Notes under the pieces: model-generated
Told to the model about the DNA's origin: nothing
Databases searched by the model: none
What the model saw: the letters and a program-made list of their open reading frames with translations, nothing else
Part shown: piece after piece, positions 23,380-31,205 of the stretch
Numbering within the stretch: the stretch's first letter is position 1
Layout of the letters: the number at the start of each line of letters is the position of its first letter
Source: Firmicutes bacterium CAG:884
Lineage (GTDB): Bacteria; Bacillota_I; Bacilli_A; RF39; UBA660
Length of the DNA: 36,719 nucleotides
Assembly: GCA_000433875.1 (NCBI GenBank)
Contig: HF993344.1
Location: forward strand, 1 to 36,719
Direction: 5' to 3'
Translations under genes and position numbers: made by a program

Positions 23380-24144
23380 ATGAAAATATATGTTGATGTT
23401 GTTTTGTTTATTAATTTTTCGTTTGATCTATTAATACTTCTTTCTACATCAATTGTTTTAAAGAGAAAAACAAGTTTTAATAGATTGTCGTTTGGAGCAT
23501 TTATAGGAAGTCTTAGTATTCTATTTTTGTTTATTAAAATAACAAGTTTTCAATTATTTTTACTTAAAATTATAATAAGTATAATAATGGTATTAATAAG
23601 TTTTGGTTTTAAAAGCGTAAAATATTTTTTAAAAAATATGTTGTTCTTATATACGATAAGTATTATTTTAGGAGGTTTTTTATACTACCTAAGCTGTGCG
23701 TTTTCTTATAAAAATACTGGTTTAGTATTTTATTTTAAGGGTTTAAGTATCAATTATATATTTTTACTTATTTCATCACCAATTATTATATATATTTATA
23801 TAAAAGAAACAAGGTCATTAAAACAAATAACTAATAATATATATAAAATAAAATTAGAAATTGATAACAAAACATATGATTTAAATGGGTTTAAAGATAC
23901 TGGTAATAATTTAAAAGATCCATATTTTTCTAAACCAATAATATTAGTAAATAGAAAACTTAATTTTAAAAATTTTATAGTTGTTCCTTATAGTACAGCT
24001 TCTGGTGAAAGTGCGTTAAAATGTACTCAAGGTAAAGTAATATACAAAAATAGAACATATGATGTATATGTAGGTATTATAGATTCATTATGTATTGATG
24101 GAGTTGATTGTTTATTAAATAATAAAATGGAGGGAATATGCTAA
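23380..24144 (+). CDS. spoIIGA: Sigma-E processing peptidase SpoIIGA
   Basis: Membrane aspartic protease that cleaves pro-sigma-E in the mother cell after a signal from the forespore. The N-terminus MKIYVDVVLFINFSFDLLIL matches SpoIIGA. Five or so hydrophobic segments fill residues 1-145. The C-terminal protease domain has the catalytic Asp173 in FKDTGNNLKDP (DSGN in B. subtilis), then VVPYSTASG. The length of 254 is shorter than the ~309 in B. subtilis. It overlaps sigE by 7 bases, the standard pairing. Start is supported by GGTGATTAA. Confidence 0.92.
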   Translation: MKIYVDVVLFINFSFDLLILLSTSIVLKRKTSFNRLSFGAFIGSLSILFLFIKITSFQLFLLKIIISIIMVLISFGFKSVKYFLKNMLFLYTISIILGGFLYYLSCAFSYKNTGLVFYFKGLSINYIFLLISSPIIIYIYIKETRSLKQITNNIYKIKLEIDNKTYDLNGFKDTGNNLKDPYFSKPIILVNRKLNFKNFIVVPYSTASGESALKCTQGKVIYKNRTYDVYVGIIDSLCIDGVDCLLNNKMEGIC

Positions 24145-24827
24145 AAAAAATAATAAACATAATATTAAAAATATTTAAAAAAGAGGGAATCTATTTTGTT
24201 GGAAGTACTGATAAATTACCAGAGCCTTTATCGAGGGCTGAGGAAGAAAGACTTGTCCTTTTAAATATGGAGGGTAATAATGATGCTAAGAGTAAACTTA
24301 TTGAACATAATTTAAGGCTAGTTGTGTTTTTATCAAAAAAGTATGAAAATACAGGTGTTGATTTAGAAGATCTTGTAAGTATTGGAACGATTGGTTTAAT
24401 TAAGGGCGTTAATACATATAAGCTTGATAAAAATATAAAACTTGCTACCTATGCATCAAGATGTATTGATAATGAAATATTAATGTATTTAAGAAAAAAT
24501 AAGAGGAGAAAAGGTGAAATTAGTTTAGAAGATAGTTTAAGTTATGATGCTGAGGGAAATGAACTTCATCTTGAAGATGTTATTGGAACTGATAGTGATA
24601 TTGTTACTAAAGGAATTGAAGATGAAAATGATCGCAAGGCTCTTTATGAAGAAATTGCAAAATTAAAGGGAAGAGATAAAAAAATAATGATTTTAAGATA
24701 TGGTTTATTTGGTAATAAGGAAATGACGCAAAAGGATGTTGCTGAGCTACTTAATATAAGTCAATCATATATATCGAGAATAGAAAAGAAAATAATAAAA
24801 AGGCTAAAAGTTATAAGCAAGATTTAG
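24138..24827 (+). CDS. sigE: Sporulation sigma factor SigE (pro-sigma-E)
   Basis: Mother-cell sigma factor for early sporulation. IEHNLRLVVFLSKKYENTG and DLVSIGTIGLIKGVNTY form region 2, ATYASRCIDNEILMYLR contacts the -10 element, and TQKDVAELLNISQSYISRIEKKI is the region 4 helix-turn-helix. An amphipathic N-terminal segment (MLKKIINIILKIFKKEG) precedes the conserved IYFVGS and is the inhibitory pro-sequence, about nine residues shorter than in B. subtilis. The neighbouring spoIIGA supports SigE over SigK. The stop codon lies inside a hairpin shared with the convergent gene. Confidence 0.93.
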   Translation: MLKKIINIILKIFKKEGIYFVGSTDKLPEPLSRAEEERLVLLNMEGNNDAKSKLIEHNLRLVVFLSKKYENTGVDLEDLVSIGTIGLIKGVNTYKLDKNIKLATYASRCIDNEILMYLRKNKRRKGEISLEDSLSYDAEGNELHLEDVIGTDSDIVTKGIEDENDRKALYEEIAKLKGRDKKIMILRYGLFGNKEMTQKDVAELLNISQSYISRIEKKIIKRLKVISKI

Positions 24828-24836
24828 CCTTTTCTT
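24798..24836 (+). terminator. Bidirectional terminator between sigE and the TIGR04086 gene
   Basis: An 11-bp perfect stem, AAAAGGCTAAA (24798-24808) with TTTAGCCTTTT (24823-24833). T-rich flanks on both strands allow it to stop both convergent transcripts. It covers both stop codons. Confidence 0.75.
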
Positions 24837-25183
24837 TGGATCCCAAACATACTACCAATTATATTGGAAACAATAATAATTAGATAAAAAATAACACTTT
24901 TAAAATTAAAAATAAAGCCAAATATTAGATTGAATATTATAAGTAATACAATAATTATTAAACTTAATTTTAATCCTTCTAACCATCCGTTTTTGAGAGA
25001 TTTTTTCCCGTTTATAAATCCTGTTATGAATGAACATAGAAGTAAAATGATAAATTCAATTATTGTATAAATGTTATAACTATATAATTCTACATAATTA
25101 AGTAGAGTGTTTAAAAATGTAAGAACTAACGTTATACCTAAACCGATTCCTATAGAAATACCTATTTTTTTTAAATAATTCAT
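24824..25183 (-). CDS. TIGR04086-family (YrzE-like) membrane protein
   Basis: A 119-residue protein with four hydrophobic helices (about residues 6-28, 37-60, 70-90 and 95-115) and the GFINGKKSLKNGWLEGLKLS loop, which is typical of the TIGR04086 / YrzE family found near spoVB and yajC in Firmicutes. Function unknown. The start ATG follows AGGTGAAATT on the minus strand. Its stop overlaps that of sigE by 4 bases, convergently. Confidence 0.65.
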   Translation of the reverse strand: MNYLKKIGISIGIGLGITLVLTFLNTLLNYVELYSYNIYTIIEFIILLLCSFITGFINGKKSLKNGWLEGLKLSLIIIVLLIIFNLIFGFIFNFKSVIFYLIIIVSNIIGSMFGIQRKG

Positions 25184-25243
25184 AATTTCACCTATTAAAA
25201 TATATGTTAATAAAAATAATTAATACCATTTATAAAATAACTA

Positions 25244-25272
25244 TTGATTAATAAAAAAAAATATGGTAACAT
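25244..25272 (+). promoter_or_regulatory. SigA-type promoter for the leuS T-box transcript
   Basis: TTGATT (25244-25249), a 17-base spacer and TAACAT (25267-25272) with extended -10 TGG. Confidence 0.65.
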
Positions 25273-25279
25273 ATGTATA

Positions 25280-25480
25280 TATTCAAAAAGACGGAAAAAG
25301 TAGTAATAAGGAAAGTTTTATAGAAAGTTGATGGTTGATGGAAATCAATAAATAGCACTTATGAACTTGTTTTCTAGATTGAATCGCTGAAAGAGCGTTA
25401 AAATTATAAAGAAGCATAGCATTATGAAATAAGGTGGTACCGCGGTAATAATCGTCCTTATATTGTAGTGCTTTTTATAG
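25280..25480 (+). promoter_or_regulatory. T-box leader, leucine type, upstream of leuS
   Basis: It contains a GATGGAAATCAA stem I apical part, a specifier region AGCACTTATGAAC with Leu codon CTT (about 25359), a stem III (CGCTGAAAGAGCG, about 25385), the canonical T-box AAGGTGGTACCGCGG (25431-25445) and a terminator ending in CCTTAT plus TGCTTTTTAT (to 25478). It covers most of the gap between the minus-strand gene and leuS. Confidence 0.9.
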
Positions 25481-25494
25481 TAAGGAGAAAAATT

Positions 25495-27885
25495 ATGTAT
25501 AATCATGAACAATTAGAAAAAAAATGGCAAGAATATTGGGAAAAGAATAAGACATTTAAAACAGATATTTATGATTTTTCAAAACCAAAATATTATTGCT
25601 TAGATATGTTTCCATATCCTTCTGGTGAGGGTTTACACGTAGGACATCCAGAAGGTTATACTGCAACTGATATAGTCGCGCGTATGAAGAGAATGCAAGG
25701 CTTTAATGTTCTTCATCCAATGGGATTTGATTCGTTTGGTTTACCTGCTGAACAATATGCTATAAAAACAGGTAATCATCCAGGTGAGTTTACTCAAAAA
25801 AATATTGAACATTTTACTAAACAAATGAAAGCACTTGGTTTATCTTATGATTGGGATAGAGCTATTTCAACTAGTGATCCATCGTATTATAAATGGACAC
25901 AATGGATTTTTAAACAAATGTATTTAAAGGGTTTAGCTGAATGTACCTATATGCCAGTAAATTGGTGTGAAGAACTTGGTACAGTCCTTGCAAATGATGA
26001 AATAATTGATGGCAAATCTGAAAGAGGAGGCTTTCCTGTTGTTCGAAAAAACATGAGACAATGGGTAATGAAAATGCCTAAATATGCAGAAAAATTACTT
26101 AATGGTTTGAATGAAGTTGATTGGCCAGAGTCTACAAAGGAAATGCAAAGAAATTGGATTGGCAAATCGATTGGTGCTGAGGTTAAGTTTAAGGTAAGTG
26201 ATACTGATTATGAGTTCACAGTATTTACAACAAGATGTGATACTTTGTTTGGTGCTACATATTGTGTTTTGTCACCAGAACATGAACTTATTGATAAGAT
26301 TACAACTGATGATAAGAAAGAAGAAGTTGCAAATTATAAGAGAGAATGTGCTTTAAAGTCTGATCTAGAAAGAACGGATTTAAATAAAGACAAAACAGGT
26401 GTATTTACTGGAGCTTATGCAATTAATCCTGTCACAAATAAAAAAATACCAATATGGATAAGTGATTATGTTTTAGTTTCTTATGGAACTGGAGCGATTA
26501 TGGCTGTTCCAGCTCATGATGAGAGAGATTATGCTTTTGCTCGGAAGTTTAATCTTGATATCGTTCCGGTTTTAGAGGGCGGAAATATAGAGTTTGAAGC
26601 TTTTACTGGTGATGGTATTCATATTAATTCTGGCTTTTTAGATGGCTTAAACAAAGAAGATGCTATTAATAAGATGTTTACTTATTTAGAAGAAAATAAT
26701 ATTGGAACTAAAAAAGTAAATTATCGTTTAAGAGATTGGATCTTTGCACGTCAAAGATATTGGGGAGAACCTGTACCGATTGTTCATATGAATGATGGAA
26801 CAGAGTATGTTTTAAAAGATGAAGAATTACCTTTAATATTACCGGTTATGGAAGATTATAAGGGTAAAAATGGTAAGCCACCTTTAGATAATGCAACTGC
26901 TTGGAAAAATGTAAATATTAATGGTGTTGATGGTGTGAGGGAAACTTGTACAATGCCTTCATCTGCGGCTTCAAGTTGGTATTATTTAAGATATATTGAT
27001 CCAAATAATGATGAAGAGTTTGTTGACAAAACTTTAGCTTCCCATTGGATGCCAGTTGATTTATATGTTGGTGGTGCTGAACATACAGTTGGTCATTTAT
27101 TATATTCAAGATTTTGGAACCATTTCTTATATGATGAGGGTTATATAACAAATAAAGAACCTTTCAAAAAATTAGTTCATCAAGGTATGATATTGGGTGA
27201 AAATAATGAAAAAATGTCTAAATCAAGGGGTAATGTAATTAATCCTGATGATATTGTTAAAACATACGGCGCTGATAGCTTGAGATTATATGAAATGTTT
27301 ATGGGACCAATTGAAGCTTCTAAGCCTTGGGATCCAAGTGGTGTGGAGGCTGCTAGAAAGTTTATTGAAAGAATATATAGATTATATACAGAAACTAACA
27401 AAATTAAAGATGAAAAAAATAGCAATTTGGATAAGATTTATAATCAAACTGTTAAGAAAGTAACAAATGATTATGAGAGTTTAAATATAAATACAGCTAT
27501 TTCACAAATGATGATATTTATAAATGCTGTGTATAAAGAAGATGTATATCCTTTAGAGTATGCTAAAAATTTCTTAAAGTTAATTAATCCGATTATTCCT
27601 CATATAACAGAAGAACTATGGAGTTTACTTGGTGAAAAAGATACTATTGCTTATTCTAAATGGCCTGTATATGATGAGAGCAAAATAAAAGACGAAACTT
27701 ATGAAATGGTTGTTCAAATAAATGGTAAAGTTAGGGGCAAAATTGCAGTTGATTCTAATTTAACTAATGAAGAAATGGCTCTGATTGCTAAAACAATTCC
27801 TAATGTAAAAAGTAATTTAGATGGTAAGGAAATTGTAAAGGTAATTACTGTTCCTAAAAAGTTAGTTAATATAGTTGTAAAATAA
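25495..27885 (+). CDS. leuS: Leucyl-tRNA synthetase
   Basis: Class I synthetase that charges tRNA-Leu. Signature HVGH at 48-51 (in YPSGEGLHVGHPEGYT) and KMSKS at 573-577. The editing domain has TTRCDTLFGATY and GTGAIMAVPAHDERD. The frame is open from 25468, but ATG 25495 follows TAAGGAGAAAAATT and matches the usual MYNHxxxEKKWQ start, giving 796 residues, the bacterial length. It is regulated by the upstream Leu T-box. Confidence 0.96.
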   Translation: MYNHEQLEKKWQEYWEKNKTFKTDIYDFSKPKYYCLDMFPYPSGEGLHVGHPEGYTATDIVARMKRMQGFNVLHPMGFDSFGLPAEQYAIKTGNHPGEFTQKNIEHFTKQMKALGLSYDWDRAISTSDPSYYKWTQWIFKQMYLKGLAECTYMPVNWCEELGTVLANDEIIDGKSERGGFPVVRKNMRQWVMKMPKYAEKLLNGLNEVDWPESTKEMQRNWIGKSIGAEVKFKVSDTDYEFTVFTTRCDTLFGATYCVLSPEHELIDKITTDDKKEEVANYKRECALKSDLERTDLNKDKTGVFTGAYAINPVTNKKIPIWISDYVLVSYGTGAIMAVPAHDERDYAFARKFNLDIVPVLEGGNIEFEAFTGDGIHINSGFLDGLNKEDAINKMFTYLEENNIGTKKVNYRLRDWIFARQRYWGEPVPIVHMNDGTEYVLKDEELPLILPVMEDYKGKNGKPPLDNATAWKNVNINGVDGVRETCTMPSSAASSWYYLRYIDPNNDEEFVDKTLASHWMPVDLYVGGAEHTVGHLLYSRFWNHFLYDEGYITNKEPFKKLVHQGMILGENNEKMSKSRGNVINPDDIVKTYGADSLRLYEMFMGPIEASKPWDPSGVEAARKFIERIYRLYTETNKIKDEKNSNLDKIYNQTVKKVTNDYESLNINTAISQMMIFINAVYKEDVYPLEYAKNFLKLINPIIPHITEELWSLLGEKDTIAYSKWPVYDESKIKDETYEMVVQINGKVRGKIAVDSNLTNEEMALIAKTIPNVKSNLDGKEIVKVITVPKKLVNIVVK

Positions 27886-27913
27886 ACATATAGGTTAAAC
27901 TTATATGTTTTTT
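27885..27913 (+). terminator. Rho-independent terminator after leuS
   Basis: AACATATAGGT pairs with ACTTATATGTT (one G-T pair) across a 3-base loop, followed by a T run. Confidence 0.8.
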
Positions 27914-27997
27914 AATTTTAAATTAAGGAATAATTATTGAAATATTAATAAAAAAATTTTGTATTTAAAATTATAAAGTTGATATAGTATTAATAGC

Positions 27998-28023
27998 ATA
28001 AAAGATGCAAAAACATCTTTTAT
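27998..28023 (-). terminator. Rho-independent terminator after the spoVB-like gene
   Basis: A 10-bp perfect stem, ATAAAAGATG with CATCTTTTAT, has a 6-base loop at the end of the minus-strand gene. T-rich flanks on both sides mean it could also back up leuS termination. Confidence 0.7.
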
Positions 28024-29306
28024 TTTATATACTTTCTTAAATGTAAACTATCAAATATTGTTGTAAATATAATTCCACTTATAATACTAATTAATAAACC
28101 GTATAAACCTATATGTAAAAGAGAAAAAATTGATAAAGTTAAAAGTTTGATAATAATTCCAATGATTGTACCAAGTAGTAAATCTTTCATTTTTCCTATT
28201 GCTTGAAGAGATGCAGACATTGGTGCTTGAATATAATGCAAAATAAAGGGAATTGCTAGAAATCTAACATAATTTATTCCGTTTGTTGTATTGTATAAAA
28301 AACTAAGTAATTTATCTGGAAAAATCATAAAAATTATGGTTATAGGTATACCAACTAGAAGGGAAATAATAATTGATTGCTTTAGTTTGTTTTTAACGAC
28401 TTTAGTCATGCCATTAGAATAAGCATAGCTTATATTTGGAAGAAGAGCATGACTGATCGCACCTGTAAAGAAAGAAGGCAATAATAAAAGAGGCATAACA
28501 AAACCATTAATTGTACCATATTCGGTAATAATATAGTTTTTGGTGTAACCGGAATATAAAAGTAGGGAAGTTAAAATGATTGGTTCAAGGAAATAACCAA
28601 TATTTCCAATTAATCTTGAACTTGTACTAGTTGAACCAATACTGATTAAGTCTTTCATATTTTCTTTGTCGGCTTTAAAGGAAACACATGTTAAATCTAT
28701 TTTTTTTGGTAAAAATAGGAGTAAAACAATAATTGATATACTTTCACTTATTACATTTGTTAAAATCATAAATGCCATACATTTATCCATTCCTAGACCT
28801 AAAAAATAAGGAATACCATAATACATAAGAGCCATTCTTACAAAGTCTTCGACAACATTACTTAAAACGTGGGGTATCATTTGTTCTTTACCGAAGAAAT
28901 ATCCACGTAAGATACTTGACATACTTATAAATGGCAAAGTTAAACCCATACAAACGAGTCCTAAATAACAAGTTTTTTCGTGCAATAGATAAATTGAAAT
29001 TGGTTTTGAAAAGATAAACATAAATATGATTAAAATAATATTTATGGTAATTGTTATAGGTATAACAGATACCATTAATTTGAAATTGTTTCTTTTTCTT
29101 TCACTTATTAATTTACTTATTGAAATTGGAAAACCAAATTGAGAAAACGCTATTAATAGACTAAATGTTGGCATCATTAAACTATATATTCCCATACCTG
29201 TTGGACCTAATCGGCGCGACATTATTATTCTTATAAACATTCCAATAATTTTTGTAATAAATCCTCCAATAAGTAATATAATTGTTGATTTTATAAATTT
29301 ACTCAT
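28020..29306 (-). CDS. spoVB: SpoVB-type polysaccharide flippase (MOP superfamily)
   Basis: A multi-helix membrane protein, about 12 segments over 428 residues, with the N-terminal KSTIILLIGGFITKIIG and the RRLGPTGMGIYSL block of the SpoVB/MurJ-like flippases, which move lipid-linked cell-wall precursors. SpoVB acts in spore cortex synthesis, but relatives serve vegetative wall or capsule. It is shorter than B. subtilis SpoVB (~518). The frame is open to a TTG at 29318, but ATG at 29306 follows GGTGAT and is chosen. Linkage with comN, rel and dtd is the Bacillus yrb order and supports the name. Confidence 0.8.
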   Translation of the reverse strand: MSKFIKSTIILLIGGFITKIIGMFIRIIMSRRLGPTGMGIYSLMMPTFSLLIAFSQFGFPISISKLISERKRNNFKLMVSVIPITITINIILIIFMFIFSKPISIYLLHEKTCYLGLVCMGLTLPFISMSSILRGYFFGKEQMIPHVLSNVVEDFVRMALMYYGIPYFLGLGMDKCMAFMILTNVISESISIIVLLLFLPKKIDLTCVSFKADKENMKDLISIGSTSTSSRLIGNIGYFLEPIILTSLLLYSGYTKNYIITEYGTINGFVMPLLLLPSFFTGAISHALLPNISYAYSNGMTKVVKNKLKQSIIISLLVGIPITIIFMIFPDKLLSFLYNTTNGINYVRFLAIPFILHYIQAPMSASLQAIGKMKDLLLGTIIGIIIKLLTLSIFSLLHIGLYGLLISIISGIIFTTIFDSLHLRKYIK

Positions 29307-29345
29307 TTTAATCACCAATAAATTTTATGAAAATAAAAAATAATG

Positions 29346-29374
29346 TTGTCATAAATAAACATAAATGATAAAAT
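29346..29374 (+). promoter_or_regulatory. SigA-type promoter for pepF-comN-rel-dtd
   Basis: TTGTCA (29346-29351), a 17-base spacer and TAAAAT (29369-29374) with extended -10 TGA. It lies in the divergent gap with the spoVB-like gene. Confidence 0.7.
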
Positions 29375-29404
29375 AGTTTCAAGGAAAACTATGGGAGTAA
29401 GGTT

Positions 29405-30931
29405 ATGACTTGGAAGTTAGAAGAATTTTTTAAGGATAAAAATGAGTGTTTGATGGAAATAAATAGATTTGGTAATTTATATAAAAAGTTAGAGCTATTT
29501 AAAAGGTGTGATTTAGAAAATGAAAATAATTTGTTTAGTTTTTTAAACTTTTATGAAAAATATGAAGCGCTTAGAGATGAGTTTGAAAGTTATATAAAAC
29601 TTCTAGAAATGGCAGATTATCATAATAATGATTCTGTTATAATTAGAACTAAATTCAAACAAATAAGTTCTAAAATTGAAAATATAATAGATGATATATT
29701 TAATGATATAGTTGAAGATGATTTACTTAAAAAACATAATAAGAATCCTGAATATAGGAAGTATAAAAAAATAGTTGATGATTATTATTTTAAAGGTGAA
29801 GATGAAGTTGAACGAACATATAATACATTTGATATGTTGATGAAAGAAATTATTACAAATGATGTAAATATTATGTATTTTAAACATACTTTTTTAGAAA
29901 TTATCAATAATTATTTTGTTAGTTTAAAGGAAAATTTAGATGGTAAAAATTATGAAGAATATATATTTGAAGTTCATGAAGAATTAGAAAAAGAAGATTT
30001 TGTTAATTTAACTAATTTGGTTAAACAAAATAGTTTGGTTAATTCAAGATATTTTAGTATTGCAACAGAATATATTCCTAAAAATATTAAAATTGGTTAT
30101 GAGAACGCTAAGTATATTGTTCAGAATGCCCTTACACCTTTAGGTATGGAATATAAAAGTTTACTTTATGCATCTTTAAATGATGATAGTATTGATTATC
30201 AAAAAAGAAAATATAAATCAAAAGATAATTGTACTTATATGCCAACTAATCATAGAGCTTTTGTCAATATAAATTATTCGGATGATATCGAATCTGTTTT
30301 AACACTTGCTCATGAAGCAGGCCATATGTTATCCCATAATATAAAACAAAAAAATAATAGAGGTATAGGTGAGGTACAAAATCCTATATGTGAGTTTTAC
30401 TCTTTAACAAATGAATTATTAGTAGGTAATGAATTACTTAAAAATGCTAATACATTAGATGAAAAAATAAGTATATCATATGAATTAATTGATACATATT
30501 ATATTAATCTATTTATGGCTTTATTTCACGCTGATTTAAGTCTTCAAATAGGTAATGAAATTAATAAAAAATCTTATATTGATATGAAAAGTATAACTAG
30601 TTTATCTAGTAAAATGATTAAAAAGTATAATTTGTTTAATGAAAAAGGTATTTGGATTGATAGTAGTCTTTTTGAATGTATAAACTCAATTTATTATACT
30701 TATGGTATAATTGGTGCTTCAAACATATGTGAAGCAATTAATAATAAAACATTTAATGTAAAAGATTATATTGAAATACTAAAAAAGAAATGTTCAAATG
30801 ATTTTGAATTATATGATATTTTAGGATGTAATCCTACTAAACTGTATACAATTCAAAAAGCAGTGGATAATTATAGTAATTTAATTGAAAATACCAGAGA
30901 TTTGGTTTACGAAAAGAAAAAAAGGAGATAG
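29405..30931 (+). CDS. M3-family metallopeptidase (oligoendopeptidase F-like)
   Basis: Zinc peptidase of 508 residues with HEAGH at 303-307 and a downstream GEVQNPICEFYS segment supplying the third zinc ligand Glu. The family cleaves short peptides in the cytoplasm (PepF) and has a long helical N-terminal part, as here. It is shorter and more divergent than PepF (~600), so the exact subfamily is uncertain. GGGAGTAAGG precedes the start. The next gene begins one base after its stop. Confidence 0.83.
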   Translation: MTWKLEEFFKDKNECLMEINRFGNLYKKLELFKRCDLENENNLFSFLNFYEKYEALRDEFESYIKLLEMADYHNNDSVIIRTKFKQISSKIENIIDDIFNDIVEDDLLKKHNKNPEYRKYKKIVDDYYFKGEDEVERTYNTFDMLMKEIITNDVNIMYFKHTFLEIINNYFVSLKENLDGKNYEEYIFEVHEELEKEDFVNLTNLVKQNSLVNSRYFSIATEYIPKNIKIGYENAKYIVQNALTPLGMEYKSLLYASLNDDSIDYQKRKYKSKDNCTYMPTNHRAFVNINYSDDIESVLTLAHEAGHMLSHNIKQKNNRGIGEVQNPICEFYSLTNELLVGNELLKNANTLDEKISISYELIDTYYINLFMALFHADLSLQIGNEINKKSYIDMKSITSLSSKMIKKYNLFNEKGIWIDSSLFECINSIYYTYGIIGASNICEAINNKTFNVKDYIEILKKKCSNDFELYDILGCNPTKLYTIQKAVDNYSNLIENTRDLVYEKKKRR

Positions 30932-30932
30932 T

Positions 30933-31202
30933 ATGGAATTTAGTAGTGTAAAGGAATTATATGAAAGATTAGTGCCGGCTTTAAAGACAAAATGTAAGGA
31001 ATTAAGAAGAATTAATTACTATTACATTAAAGAAGAAGATATTTGGAATTATTTAAAAGAATATAAATGGAAAAAAACGAGTAATTTAAATCTTTTTGAA
31101 ATGGTAGAAGATATATTAAATATAGATATATTAAAACTTGATAGTTATGTTAAGGAACAGTATCGCATTTCTAAAAGAGAAATTAATTTGAAAGAAGAAT
31201 GA
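30933..31202 (+). CDS. comN: ComN-like post-transcriptional regulator
   Basis: The frame is open from 30885 inside the peptidase gene, but ATG 30933 has AAAGGAGATAGT in front and removes the overlap, giving 89 residues. The segment LKTKCKELRRINYYYIKEEDIWNYL with LFEMVEDILNID fits the ComN/YrzD family of small helical regulators, which in B. subtilis affects comE mRNA and localises with DivIVA. It is placed between spoVB-like and rel genes as in Bacillus. rel starts 3 bases after its stop. Confidence 0.72.
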   Translation: MEFSSVKELYERLVPALKTKCKELRRINYYYIKEEDIWNYLKEYKWKKTSNLNLFEMVEDILNIDILKLDSYVKEQYRISKREINLKEE

Positions 31203-31205
31203 AAA

